This document shows positions 12,473 through 28,788 of a DNA stretch of 40,432 nt, in pieces (position 1 is the first letter of the stretch; every line of letters begins with the position of its first letter). The notes below the pieces were generated by a model. It saw only the letters and a program-made list of their open reading frames with translations. It had not been told where the DNA came from and did not search any database. The position numbers and the translations under genes are program-made. This DNA is from Conidiobolus incongruus B7586. Lineage: Eukaryota; Entomophthoromycota; Entomophthoromycetes; Entomophthorales; Conidiobolaceae. The stretch is from the NCBI GenBank assembly GCA_000697335.1, contig JNEM01016108.1, positions 1 through 40,432 of the forward strand, written 5' to 3'.

Positions 12473-14740
12473 TTAATAATTAAGACGAAATTATTGTATT
12501 ATTAATATAATATTTTTTTAATTAACCTGATAATATTCCCAATAATAAAATAATATTAAAAGATATAATATAATAAAAAAGCAAGTGACCCGTTAAAGCA
12601 GAGTTCAATATGATTGGATTAAAATAAATATTTAAAGTGTTGTAAATAACTGATATTATCATTCAACACTAAAAAAATCATCAAAAGAAAAAGGGTAATT
12701 TTTGTATCTGACTATTTAATTGAATATTTATGCTTAGAAATTCATATTTCATCAAAAAAAAACTTGAATTCAAGGGATAAAAGTCACCCATTTCAAATTA
12801 ATACAATTTGATTATATACGATAGTTTGGGGAAATTTGTCGTGTTACTTGACATCTATGGCTATTGGTTAATAACTACTCCTAAATTTAGCTTATTATAA
12901 ACTTAAAGTTTAAATAAACTGTTTATTATATCATGAAAATCTCTAAAAATAATAATGGTTTAAAGTATTATATTTTTCTCAAGATATTACCAGATCAAAG
13001 TAGGCTATTAATGGTATATATTTAAGATACAGTTAAAAAATTAAAAAAATTCCTATTGAACACTGAATTAATGCACATAAAATCAACCATATGGCACATT
13101 ATTGCATAATTTGTTTTCAAATTGATACCAAATATTACTAAAATTCAAAATAATATAATATTAACCAATCATAATATTATACATTGCTAATTATTTTCAA
13201 TTATTTATCATTGTCCCAAAAACACAGATTTATAAAATCATTATTGTAATCACAAGTATACTAAGTTCTAGTTATATATATATATATATATTTCTTATTA
13301 ACTTATAATTAGTTTCATTGTGCATCAATATCAATTTCTTAAATTAAGTGATATTAATTTATTTTTAAAACATAAATCCATCAAAACTTATAATATATTA
13401 ACTTTATGATACCTTGATACAATAATTATATATTATATATCTCAATGTTGATAAATAAACATATGTTCTATTAGATTTAAATCTTAATCATTTTTTTATT
13501 TAAATATCAAAAAAGTCAAATATTGTATCGATTATGATAACTAATTCAAATACTTATCTAAATATTATTCAATGTACCGATCAAATAGAGAAAAATAATT
13601 AAATTTTTAAAAAAAACTTTATTAAGTATTTCAAATTATTACGAAATAATAAATTAATAACTCTATCATATACGTATATATTGCAATGTTTATAAGGGAT
13701 TTTTATCATTTATATTATCATATAAATGGTAATTTATTTCATATATGACTATCCAATATTTCAAATAACATATCAAATAGTTAAAAGTATTTGATTAATT
13801 GGAACTCAATCTCAGTTCACTCAGCACAAAAATCAAAAAATATTTTCTTAAGACATATGGCTTTAGACAAATTGTAGACTTGAATAATCAACTAATGGTA
13901 GTTAGAAATGTGGAATTTTGAGAGCAAAATATATTCATTTAAAGTATATCTTAGATTTCACAAAATTTAACCAAATCCTCAAATTAAAATATTTTCTAAC
14001 CAATGAAATTTTAAAATGTTCATAAATTAATACTGTATAACTTTTTGCAATTCTTTAGATTGAAAATTGATAATATTGTGAATTTTAATATATGATTAAA
14101 TATAATTCCTATTTTAATATTCCTTGAGTTCAAAAAATTCAATAATTATGCACAGTTAATGTACTTTTATTGATTCAAAATTTAGTAAGGTAAAAATGAT
14201 TTGAATATTAAAAATTATAATTGATAATATATTTTAAAAATATTTCAATATAATGAGCCATTTTAAAAATATTTGATACAATGCTATTAGAAGATTGGAA
14301 GTTTGCAAAGATTTTGTAATTGATAATTATTTTTACCATGAAAAATAATATAAAATCTTACCATAATTCAAAAGATACTAATGTGATAATCTAATCAACA
14401 AATAAAATCATGAAATCATAAAACATCTATAAAACAAGGATAACATATCAAAACTATCATATTTATAATCCTGTATTTAACAATATCAGCTATAGTCCCA
14501 TTATTTTTAATTAAACTAAATCAAAATTTCAAAGAGAAACTTTAAAATTCATTCATACCCATAAAAACAAAATTTCAATTAAAAGGTTAAAGGAATAAAT
14601 TGGTTCAAAGTCACTGCAATTTTAAAAAATTTTATTTGCCAATATCTTCAATTTAATTGATTTTTAATAGCATTTATTAGTTTTTACTTAATTTTTTATT
14701 CATTTATATATTTTCAAATTATTTCATATATTAATTCAAG
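12473..14740. promoter_or_regulatory. Divergent intergenic region between ATG13 and ATG16
   Basis: This 2.27-kb region carries the upstream sequences of both autophagy genes. It is A/T-rich throughout with no exon-like frame. An (AT)n run lies at 13273-13291. I could not identify specific factor sites with confidence. Confidence 0.5.
13273..13291. repeat. (AT)n microsatellite
   Basis: A run of alternating T and A lies inside the ATG13-ATG16 spacer. Confidence 0.8.
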
Positions 14741-17319
<2,579 letters not shown>

Positions 17320-18043
17320 TACTTGTGACTGTTTTATAAAATTTAAAGATTGTTATTATTTGTATAAATAAATTAATTATATGTTTTATTATTCTACTTT
17401 ATGATTCAGTTAGATTCTAATACTTACTATATAATATTAAGAGATATATTTATACAAATTATAAAAAATTATGGTTTTGTAATTATTCAATATAATTTTT
17501 ATAAAATGTCTAGAGTATTGATTTGAGATTCTAAGTAGCAGAATGACTTGATTTCTTGACTTAAATGAGATGTGATATGATATATTAATACATTATGCCA
17601 ACTTGAACAACAAATTTGATTGATTTAATTAGTTTATAATGAGAAATATTGAATATTATACACATGCTATATATACTCAAATATATTGAAATTATTTTTA
17701 TAGTTACAAATATTTAATATTGAATATCTAATTTTCAAAATAAAATTATTTCAAATTGTTATTGAATTATTAAGTTTAAAAAGTATGTATGAATATAATA
17801 CTTGAATATAAATCTGATTATGCTGATCTTTATATTAAAATAGTCACAGTCTAGAGTTATCAATATATTAGTAATATTGTATTATATTAATTGTTAAAGT
17901 GATAATTGGGATTAATATACGTGATGGATTGAATTAATTAAAGAGAGTATTAACTCTTTAATTCATTTAGCTTGTATACAAGCATAATACCAAACAATGG
18001 ATAATACCATGATAATAAATCAGCGATTAAGTATAGACTAGAT
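17320..18043. other. Convergent intergenic region, 0.7 kb
   Basis: This holds the 3' ends of ATG16 and the UDP-glucose dehydrogenase gene. Nothing else is recognisable. Confidence 0.5.
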
Positions 18044-19662
18044 TTACATTATGAGAGAGGGCTGACCAATTGTCTCCACCTGGAATCCGATGTTGGCTAA
18101 CCTTTGAGAATCTAAAATTAGACGTCCATCGAATATGAAAGCGGGCTGATTCATTCTGGAGTGAATGAGTTTCCAGTCGAGATGTTTAAATTCTTCCCAT
18201 TCTGTACAGATCACCACTGCATCAGATCCTTCACAAGCCTCCAAAGCTGAGTTATAAATGTAAAGATGCTTCAAACTTGGATCAGCTTCAACACCTGGCT
18301 GTGATAATTCTGAGTAGATCTGTTTCCTTTCAACTTGGGGATCATAAAGATTGATGCGGGCTCCCTCTTGCAAGAGAGTTTGGACAATGGTAATAGCAGC
18401 AGATTCTCTCGTATCACCAGTATTCTGTTTATATGCAAATCCCAATATGGAAATAGTCTTGTTGGACACTGTATGAAACATGGATGATACAATTCTATTG
18501 ATAAATCTTTCCTTTTGATAATCATTCATTTTAATCACTTGATGCCAGTATTCAGCTACTTGGGGTAAGTTATATTGTTCGCATAGATAAACTAAACTCA
18601 AGATATCCTTTTGGAAGCAGCTGCCACCAAATCCTACACTTGGTTTGAGGAATTTGGGACCAATTCTAGAATCTGTTCCACAAGCATAAGCAACTTCCTC
18701 AATGTCGGCGCCAGTAGCTTCACACAGAGCGCTAAGAGAGTTGATACTAGAGATTCTTTGAGCGAGCATTGCATTGGCAGCCTGGATTTAGTTTGAGTTA
18801 GAGAATTAAAAAAATCAAATAGTTAAAATTACTAATTTTGAAAGCTCTGAAGACCAAAGATTCATAGTGATAATACGATCTCTATCAATCCAATTTTCAT
18901 ACACATCGATCAATTGCTGTTGAGCTCTGAATCCATCTTCAGTCTGCATGCAACCAATGAGTACTCGATCAGGATTCAATAAATTCTCAATAGCTGTTCC
19001 TTCGGCTAAGAATTCGGGGTTGGAAAGAATATCAAACTTTATATGTGGCGTTGAGTTTGAGTCCAATATTCTTCTCATACTCTCAGCAGTTTTGCAAGGA
19101 ACAGTAGACTTTTCTATCACGATTTTAGAAGATCTGGATACTTTGGCTATTCTGCGGGTGGCTGCTTCAATGTATCTGAATTAAATAAAGGATAATATGA
19201 ATACTATTGGGTCATAACTATAATTTGAAATACTTACTTCAAATCGGGAGCACGTCCCTTACCAAGCCCAACTGATTTGGTAGGAGTATTCACAGATACA
19301 AAAATGATATCAGCTTCTAAAATAGCACTATCCACATCCGTTGAAAAGAATAAATTTTTGCCTCTACACTTTTTGACTATATCATATAAACCAGGCTCAT
19401 AGATAGGTAACTGATCCGAGTTCCAAGCATCGATCCTGCTCTGTGAAATGTCAACAATGGTCATTTTAATATGGGGACATTTGTAAGCAATAACTGAACA
19501 AGTGGGACCTCCTAATAAATAGTTAATATGATTAGTATTATTTTGAAGCTAATATTACTTACCAACATAACCAGCGCCAATACAACAAATCTTTTTTGTA
19601 AAACCTGAATAATTACCATTGATAGGTTGAACTATTTCGTTTGTATCAATTGAAACCATCAT
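18044..19662 (-). CDS. UGDH: UDP-glucose 6-dehydrogenase
   Basis: Four exons (19662-19563, 19511-19238, 19175-18833, 18781-18044) join in phase into 484 residues, close to the usual 470-495. The cytosolic enzyme oxidises UDP-glucose twice with NAD+ to UDP-glucuronate, a precursor for glucuronic-acid polysaccharides and, after decarboxylation, UDP-xylose. The Rossmann motif GAGYVGGP is at residues 29-36, preceded by about 20 extra residues. [18 protein letters not shown] and [13 protein letters not shown] are family signatures. The catalytic Cys is residue 294 in [13 protein letters not shown]. The C-terminal nucleotide-binding half shows [31 protein letters not shown] and FDGR. Two ATGs stand in tandem; the first was chosen. 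All signature residues are present, so it should be active. Confidence 0.95.
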
Positions 19663-21257
19663 ATTTGCTAAAAGTAAACTTAGTAGAGAGTAAAATAAAA
19701 TCAAATCAATTTCAGATAATGTAGAATATATTTAAAATGCTATGATATTGAGTCACCAATTAATCCGACAACCTTAGAGCATTTATATTATTTTTGAGTT
19801 CTTTAGTGTTTATATTGAATTGGGTTAAATTGTAATTTGGATCAAATGAAAAAAGAATGAATTTAAGAATGATGATATCATTGATTTTAATTGGATAATT
19901 TTATTTTGATTGTAGATGTGAACTTAATGAAGAATTCAAGGGCTATATAGATTTCACTTACACATGAGATTGTATTGAATGCTTATTGGAAGTAAGTGTA
20001 AATTATTATATTTTGAATAACTGTAAAATTAGCCAATGAATTATGAATGTATTGAGTTTCTTTATCCATTTCAGACTTAATACCAATTACCATTATCACT
20101 CCTTTTTAGTATCTTGTGAAAATTAATAAGAATGATTCAATTTGAAATAGTAATATGGAGATAGTCAAAGATAAGATAAAAATACTGTAAAAATAAAGAT
20201 TCTAGTAAGATTTAAACTCCAATATTAATATTGATTTTAACCAATTCCAGATCAATATATCAAACATATGTTATATATTTATATATTCGACAATTAAAGA
20301 TTCTTCAAGAATCGTCATTCTATTTTTATTTTGTATCATACCTAATTGCATTAATTAAATATTCTAAATTGTTCATTTGTTTTTAGATGTATTAAATATC
20401 CTTATGATTATTATAATTTTAATACAATTTATGATTGTGAACTACTTTAATAATTTCTAATAATATTTGCTTGTAGATATATCATTATTATAAATATAAT
20501 TGCCTTGATAATAAAATAATTATTATGCATAGAATACTTAATCGATTTTGAGGATGATAATATTGTATATTTAAAAAATTGGTTTCCTTTAAAATCATCA
20601 TAACTAACAATGAAATATATTTAATTGTGACTGTGATACATCAAGATATTTTTATCAATATTAAATTTCATTTAACACAATTTCAAATATTATTGTTATC
20701 ACAAAATATATTTTATTATTTTCTACCAATCAAGATCTTCTAAATCCCACGTGGCATTTACAAATATTTATGTTATGTATGAAAAATTCCACATTTTTCA
20801 AATAATTTTAATTTAATAACTTGCTAGATAACTAGAATCCTTTCAACATTGTTTGAAAAATCAAATTGAAATGAAAGTATAATATTTTAATTAGTCAATA
20901 TATGTCAAGCTATATTTAGTGTTATAAATTTATTTTTCAACAAATTATTTCTTGTTCAGTAATCCTACAAATTTGTGTTTAATTATAAAACAAAGTATAA
21001 ATTTGTAGTTGAAATTTTTCATTATGAGTTAATAACAATTTATTAACCTATTATAATATTGAATTTTTATTTTTATTCAATATCCCAAATTTTGATACAA
21101 AATCAAATAAATAGTATAACGCAATTGATTTTATCATCAAAAAATATTAATTTTCATTTTTATGGTGTTTGAATTCAGAAAAAAGAAAAATTTAGGTGTT
21201 TATGAGTGTAAAAAACCTTAATATAAAAATGTAAATGGCAAAGAATAATAACTTAAT
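19663..21257. other. Upstream region of UGDH, 1.6 kb without a gene
   Basis: A/T-rich intergenic DNA with no exon-like frame. A short perfect palindrome ATGATATCAT lies near 19872-19881; it may be chance. Confidence 0.5.
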
Positions 21258-21263
21258 ATATTA

Positions 21264-21589
21264 TGAATACATAGATGGTAGCTCACCCAAGTATCTTTAC
21301 CTCACCACCTATTTTCCTATTGGGATGTTTTCCAGAATAAACATCACCCTATAGGCCTCCTTCTTTAGAAGAGTTATCTAACCCCTATATACTATTTTTA
21401 GCTGATAATTAGACTATAAAAGCACTGCTGTCATAAGTCTAACTAACAGATGTTAGTAGACTTCTCTCAAGATAATAGTACCCTTTCATTTTCTCAATAA
21501 AGTCTTTAATTTAGTATTGTCAATTACTAGCAATATCTCCTTGTTTCAGCTGCTTATTTTATGCATTGCTAGCACCTAGTGCTGCAGCA
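21264..21589. mobile_element. Probable solo LTR relic (326 bp)
   Basis: A clearly less A/T-rich island begins TG and ends CA. It is flanked by the same six bases, ATATTA, at 21258-21263 and 21590-21595, as expected of a target duplication. It shares CCCAAGTATCTTTAC at 21286-21300, followed by a similar TCAxC stretch, with the island at 31013-31359 at nearly the same distance from the end. A TATATACTATT stretch near 21388 lies in a place comparable to the TATA box of that island. No internal retrotransposon coding region is present, so it is a solo LTR left by recombination. The rest has diverged strongly, suggesting an old insertion or a related subfamily. Six-base flanks can match by chance in such A/T-rich DNA. 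Confidence 0.55.
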
Positions 21590-21595
21590 ATATTA

Positions 21596-22068
21596 ATAAG
21601 AATATATTCTTATAAAATTTCAAATCATTAATAAGATTTTATTTGATTATGATAAATTAATATATTTTTTAAATTTTGAAAAATAACAAATTAATTAAAA
21701 TTTAAATCAATTTACATAACTTTTGTGTTTTTTATTCTTATTAATCAAAATATTTGTAATTAATATCACAAAATTTAATACATTTGTGATCAATATAAAT
21801 TTTTTTTAAAATTAAATAAAAATAATTAAATATTAGATTAAATTTTATAATTTTCATTCAATATTTGAATCAATGAAATAAATTTTAAATTTATGTATTA
21901 TTAAACAAAATTTTTAATTCAAATATATTATTGGTTTAAATTATATTATATATTATATTTGATATAATATAAAGTGGAGGAAATAGTATTGAAATTACAC
22001 CGTAGTGAAATTTGAAATATTTTCTAATATAAAATATATAATAATATGCACCAGATAGTTGGATAAGT
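21596..22068. other. 3' flank of the LENG8-like gene
   Basis: A/T-rich sequence; nothing recognisable besides the likely 3' untranslated end of the neighbouring gene. Confidence 0.45.
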
Positions 22069-24743
22069 TTAAATTTGTCCTTTGATATCAACGACTTGGA
22101 ATTTTTGATTCGCTTTTATCAATGGAGTCTGATTTGTTTCCAATCCCAAGAGCATATTGTTGTCCTTATCATCTAGCTTACATTCATATTTATCAAGAAA
22201 TTCTCGAATTTCTTCCAAATTATCGAATTTCAATAGATTAACTAAAGTATTTAGCGGTATTTTCATTTGGGGCAACGTACTAAAATATGGATCAATTATG
22301 AATTCAATGAATAATCAATAAAAAATATACCTTCTGAGGATTGAAATAAGAGCAGTAATTCTCTCTCTTTCAATAAATTGATTCATCATTTGTTTGCTGA
22401 GATTAGGGGACTGTTGATATAGTTTAAACAATCGGATATAGTTATTGCTGGCAATAGATGTGTAAATAGAAAAGGCATGTTGTACAGAGTGTTGTTGTTT
22501 TAAAGCTAAAGGTAATTTAGACATTAGTTGATTGAGTTGGGGGAAATTACGAGTGAAAATAAAATATAAAATTCTATAAGCTGTAAATTCAGGTAAGTTT
22601 TCACAATCAACAAGTTCATAAAGTTCACGAAGTTGAGTTTGGCATGAGTTATATTCACCCATATCACCCTAGATAAAAATATATTAATAAAGGAAATAGA
22701 ATAAATAGTAAATAATATTACAGCAATAATAGCCAATCTAGCGTGAGCTTCATAAACTTGAACAGTGAATTTGGTTCTAATTCTTTGAACTTGTAAATCT
22801 TGTCTCATAGATTTATATTGATCACATAAATAGGGATAGGATGCACCTTCTTTTTGTTTGTTTTTCAAAAATTCAAAAGTCTGTTCCAAAATGTACAAAG
22901 GACGAACATTTGCAGCAACTGGAGCCTATATGTTTATGATTAATAACTGTCATATTAAAGTATTAAAAATGGTTTACTGTAGTCAATCTTAGATATCGCT
23001 TCTCAATATTAGTATTTGTTCCAACAAATTCAGGTTCTTCAGCGGAAGGAGGAGATGAATAGTTTTGGATTCTCATCTAAGTAGTGTTTATTAGTAAAAT
23101 TAATAATCGAGAGAATGAATTTATTATACCTCTGAGATATCTTGACTCAATTTAGCTAATAAATATTTATATCAGAAACTGAATAAAAATAAAACTTATT
23201 ATACTTACATGAAGATCGATTGTCCTTATAGCTGGATTTATTCAGGGAAGTATTTTTATGAGCAGAATTAGAATCCAGGCTATTAAAAGTGTTAGTATTA
23301 TTTTTCCCAGTCTTTTTCTTTGGAGATTTTTGCTGTTGGTTGGCATTTTTCTTGAGATGTTTTTGGAATTTGGTGTTGGAGGTACTAGTAGTAGGAGCTT
23401 GTTGAGAATTATTGTTTGGATGCTGATTGCTATAAGAGTTTGAAGAAATAGATGAAGTGTTAGTAGAACTATGTGATTTAGCAGATTCAGGATGCAAATA
23501 TTGATTCAAATGATCTAAAAATCTAAGAAATTTGAAGATAAATACCGGTGAAAAATATATCATTAATAATATAGTACTTTTGGCTCACCGTTTCTGGGGT
23601 ATCGTGAATGATAAATCTAATATATTGAGTTAGTTTTAAATCAAAAAACATATTAGCAAAATAGTTACTTGGGATAAGGAATTTGTTCCCAGTTCAAAGA
23701 AAATTGCTTCCCTTCATGTATAATTTGTAAGATAATCTTAGCAGAGGTATCGTGTAATTGTTGACGAAAAGGTTGGGGACATATTTCGAATACTTTGGTA
23801 AACCATGTTCTATGAAATAGTTTAGAAGAAATATTAAATCTTCATAATAAATTATTTACTTCATCGCTGGTGGCATGATCCCACTTGAATTTGAGTTAGA
23901 AGCATTTGAATTAGAAGTGGAGCTAAATAAATGTTAAAAGTTGAATTATTGTATTTATATAATTATAATACTTGGACACCTCATTTGAAAGGCTAGAAGG
24001 AGCTGGTTCTAAAAACTATTTAGAGGCAATAAATTGAAAAAAATTGTCAATATACCAGTATTAGTATTATGCTGCTCAAAGACATTGCGGGGTTTAGGAG
24101 GAGCAAATATATTTTTTTGAGCAGCTACTTTTGTATAAGCGGGTTCTAAAAAGAGATAACAATGAGTTTATATATGAATAAATATAACGCACTACTTACT
24201 ATTAGTATTCTGACTCTGTTTAGGTCTATAAGTTAAGTTAATATATTTATACTTCTAATCGAATTCTTTATAACTTACATATGATAAGGAGCTATTTTAG
24301 TTTTACCTTCGTGAGGGTTTTGAATACTCATCTTCCCAAATTTTTTGTTTGATTTCTGAATTGTAGGAGGAATATGTTGTTGGGTTTGAACAGGAGGTGG
24401 TTGAGCATAATTTTGTAAATTATTATTGTGTGTGGAGTAATCTATATTATTGTAAATAAATCGGAATTAATGAATTTGGTGAATAAAAAATTTGATTAAA
24501 AACCTACCGGTGTTAGCAGGCCAATTAGAATAAGCTGGAGGTTGGTAAGGCTGAGGTTTGTAAGAGTATGTTTGATTATTTGTATTACTGGGAGGAGGAG
24601 GAGGAGGAACTGCTTGTCCAGCTGACCCTGAGTAATAATTAGGATCCCTAGACAAAAATTAGTAAAAATCAATTAATTAAATATATACTATACCAAATAT
24701 TTTGCCATCCTTGTTGAGAATTATAATAATTTGAATTATCCAT
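22069..24743 (-). CDS. LENG8/Thp3-type SAC3 domain protein
   Basis: About fifteen exons give about 645 residues (ATG at 24743, stop TAA at 22069-22071). LENG8 and its yeast counterpart Thp3 (YPR045C) work with a PCI partner (Csn12) in nuclear mRNA processing and transcription elongation; this role is inferred by family. Residues 1-190 are low-complexity Pro/Gln/Asn/Tyr with a run of seven Pro. Next is a conserved helical block with TWFTKVFEICPQPF and the WEQIPYP segment, then a basic Ser/Asn/Lys linker of about 100 residues. The signature EEPEFVGTNTNIEKRYLRL leads into the SAC3/GANP domain. There RPLYILEQTFEFLK, RIRTKFTVQVYEAHARLAI and above all GDMGEYNSCQTQLRELY identify the family. The exon around 23590-23545 was extended to a donor after VSQK because only that choice keeps frame. 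Some small exon borders are uncertain. Confidence 0.87.
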
Positions 24744-27700
24744 GTTTTAATAATTAAAAACTATAAAATTGAAATGATAAATTAAGATGTTAATTTTGAT
24801 ATTTATAAAATTTACAATTTTCAAAATAAGGGATAATAGATCGATATAGTCTTAAAACTATTTATTTTAATTTTTTAGTATTAAAAGTTTAAATTCTTTT
24901 TACAAAAAGTAAAATATTAGGAATTTTAATCTAATGTCAATTTTGTTTTGAAACAGAGACCAAATTAATCAACTATGCAAATGAACGAAAATTATGGTAT
25001 CGGCAATAGAATTTGATTGACCTGAAAATTCCATTGTCCAATTAGTGTCAATACCTTATGTCAAAGGAATAATTGTTTCAGAACTATTTTATGGGTTAAC
25101 CTGAAATTCAAATTGAGCAAATTAGATTGAATGTTAATTTTCAAATGAAATCTGATATATTAAATACAGTAAATTAAATTTTAATGTATTAGGTATTATT
25201 TGAGTATTAAATTTAATCATTTATCAAACTATTATCTTGAAGTATTTATTTACTCGATATAATTATGATTAATAACAATACCTAACCATGGATTCAATCG
25301 AGCTGGAGCTGAACTCATATACTTTATTTTGTTTTTATAAATATGATTATTAATTACATTGTCAAAAGATAGAGCAGATTCTAAGTTATCAAATATACTT
25401 TTTGATAATAGCGAACTATAATATACAGTAGGCCAAGTATTAACCATTCAATGTTATATTGGCAATCGTAGATTAATTGCTACAACTTATTTATAACTTC
25501 AAAATGAATATCAAACTAATAGAAATAATTAACTTTGCCAACTTCAAGACAATTGTTCAAATGATAATCAAAGGCTTTCATTTATCATATTCAAAATGCT
25601 TCTGTAAATATTATAAAGTGCATTCTTTTGTTTATTATAATTATTGAGTAAAATTAAATAATTTCACTGTGACCTACTTTGTCAATAAATAATATTAATA
25701 ATAATGAATAGTATTCAATTCATATTTATAATTAAATATTAGTTATCACTTAAATATAATCATTGAAATATATTTTCAAATAAAAATCAAGGTTGAAAAT
25801 AACTATTTGAACTTTGATTTAGGTGTTATAATTTGTTACAGTTAATCAAAATATATATAGTGAAAAATATTTCAAAACTAATCAACAATCAATACAACTT
25901 AGTTGAGTACCAATAAGTGATTATATAATGAATAAATCCAATGTTTTGTTTCAATACTAATGTTAATATACCAAATACATTGTACTACAAAGCCGCTGTA
26001 GATTGTACATATTTGTCTCATTCATGGATCAGAATCTATATATTTATCTATGTATCAAACATATAAGAACTTTTACAATTCTAATCATTAATTAATAATT
26101 TGCATTTAACGACTTAATAAACAACTACAAGCAGTAGAAAATACTAATTATACTTATTAAAATATTATTTTACTATACATGTATCGAAAGATCACGTTGA
26201 AAAACTTATTTGTTAACAATAATTGTAATAAATGCTATCAATTAGTTTTATATCATTACAAGAAATTTATACTAAGCCCAGCGATATGCTCTTAGAATAT
26301 CCTATTGAATTAAAAATTTTCTACACTTTATTTATCAATCACTCATATTTTAAACTAGGTGTTTCTGAAAAGTGAATAAGAGAAATGAATGAATAGCCAA
26401 CATATTATTTAATTTTTAAATTATATTATTTGTCCCAAAATCCTTTGATTTAAAGATATATTATTAATTCATATATAGTATATTTTTTAAAATTTATTTT
26501 TGGAATATGATATTAAATTATTTCTACATTATCTTGAATATAATTTTTCTAGATGAAGTATTCAATTAATATCCTTATTCAACAAAATCTATGTTATTAG
26601 TTGAATCAATCTGAAAATATTAATTGAGACTAATAAAATCTCTAAATCTATATGGATTTATAATAAAAATTATTCAGGTATTATAATATAGATTAAAGTT
26701 CTCATTATTTAGTTATTGTCAAAGAACATCTATTGTTTATTAATTTAGGGTAATAGTGCACATATATTTGCACTAATTGTTCTAATTCAACTAAATAGTA
26801 TTCAATTAATAGTATATCAAATAAATTATATCAAAACATTACATTATTAATTATAATAAAGAGATTTATTTGGTTTAATCAATTGCTGTTATAAATTTTA
26901 CAGTTGCTATTGTTATTTTTCTCAGTTACCTATTATAGCTATTAGTTTTTTGAAATAATTTTATAATAATCATTATGATTAATACTATTGTTGTATTTCA
27001 TAATAAGTTTTATAATTAAAGTTTGTTGTTAGGAAAATACTTGTAATATGATTTAGTAAATTATTTATTAATAAGCTTATTTAAATAGCTGGTACAGTGA
27101 ATGATATATCTAACAAAGAATATGTTTTTAATTATAGATTGACAAAGACAACTCAAAATAGAACTAATATTAGTTTAACTATCAAATTTGGAAGGGTAGT
27201 TAATTTTGAAATACAACACTATATTTGAAATTATAGATTGATGATAACTATTAATATTATGTCAATAGATAATAATCAATAATTCTTATATTTTCTTTAA
27301 AATTTATATAGATTTAATATTATATACGGTACTCAGACATTGATATTGTATGTTTTGGCTAGTATTCTTTATTGATTATTTATTCTTTTCATAATATTAA
27401 TTCTTGGTGGAGTTTTTGGATAAATGCAAAATATTTGCCATTTGATATTATTAGATAACGAGAGATATCATGAATATTATAATGAAATACGATAATCATA
27501 TTAACCATTGTACATTATATATCACATCATTATTTTTAGTTGATGAATTCTTAATGTGTAAATCGAAAATTTCACTACTTTATATTATTCAATAAATATT
27601 ATATTTACATAGTAAAACATAGTAAGATTGGCTTGAAACCAACAATTGATATTTAAGTTAAATAAACAAGATCAATTTTTTTAAATATTAGTTATGTACG

Positions 27701-28582
27701 TTTCCTCTAGGTTAATATAATTAAATTTTGATTTATGATTTATTACTTAATTTACAAGGCACAGAATTATCAGTATAAATAAGGATAATTTCATTTTATT
27801 GGTTTTTGAACCGATTTAAAAAGTTAACAAAACCAACAAGAAAAGTTTAAGATTCTATAGCAAATTATTAAGAACACTATTCTAATTAATTTTTATTTAA
27901 CTAATTATGATATTAGGAACTTGTAGAATGATTCTATCTAATATTTATATTTGTTAATTTTTTGATCTCAAATAACTTATTCTAAGACTTAAAATTATTT
28001 TCATATATCATTTATTAGTTGATAATTTACCCATAATATATAAATATAGATTATCATTTTTATCACTAAATAATCAAGATATCAAATGCAGCTTATAAGT
28101 TGATAACTCCGAATGGTATATTTTCCAACTCATAGATATGAATTAGTTCCACACTTCTATTTACCCCACAATTTTATCACTAAAAGCAGTGAAATTAATT
28201 TCAATCAAGTCTATTCAATTTGATCTATATAAAAATTTGTTGAAATTAAAAAATCTTCAATATTTTGTTAAATTAGTTATCTTAGAGGTTTTAATAATGA
28301 TAATTTATAAATTATAATTTTGTTTCAAACGAATATAACTTTGTAAATTTAAAATTAATTTCACAGTAGACAGGTATAAGTCAAAGTTTTAATATTTAAA
28401 AATAATTGATTCAAAAAAAACAAAATTAAATCAGCGTGACATCATAATACCATATATGGATTTAGTACTACGTTTAAGTTCCAATATGAAATGTGATAAA
28501 CTTTTTGAACTACATCAACTCTACTGTTTATAGTAACGAGATTCAATATGTCGTTCATATGACTCATTTGATTGAACGGTGT
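24744..28582. other. Gene desert, about 3.8 kb
   Basis: This is the longest stretch without a confident gene. One weak coding-like patch lies on the minus strand at 25250-25447: 65 codons with a non-repetitive N-terminal part and MSSAPARLNPWL near its end. Nearby AG/GT sites exist, but I could not extend it into a gene. The rest, 25500-28400, is A/T-rich with no element, RNA gene or repeat that I can see. Confidence 0.45.
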
Positions 28583-28593
28583 CCAATTATTGG
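28583..28593. promoter_or_regulatory. CCAAT-T-ATTGG palindrome upstream of the GS-like gene
   Basis: Two opposed CCAAT boxes sit about 200 bp before the start codon, in a patch less A/T-rich than its surroundings (28430-28650). Their position suits a binding site for the CCAAT-binding HAP/NF-Y complex. A single occurrence is weak evidence. Confidence 0.3.
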
Positions 28594-28788
28594 TGATGGG
28601 TTGGCTACTGTTTTGGTGTTAATATGGAAATGATCATGAAATCAAGTCACGTTGCACTAGGTTAAATGTAATATAAAAGCTGAATATTCGAAAATTGTAT
28701 AATTATTCAAATCAATTTTTATTAAAGTGAAGTATTCAAATTGATAAAGTATAATGAATAATTTGTATTAATATATGATTTAGATAAA

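Noticed and set aside
23525-23545. A very short intron (about 31 nt) ending at the second AG in the LENG8-like gene
   Set aside because: A donor after VSQK paired with the upstream AG gives a normal-sized intron and a good reading frame (KFLDHLNQYL).
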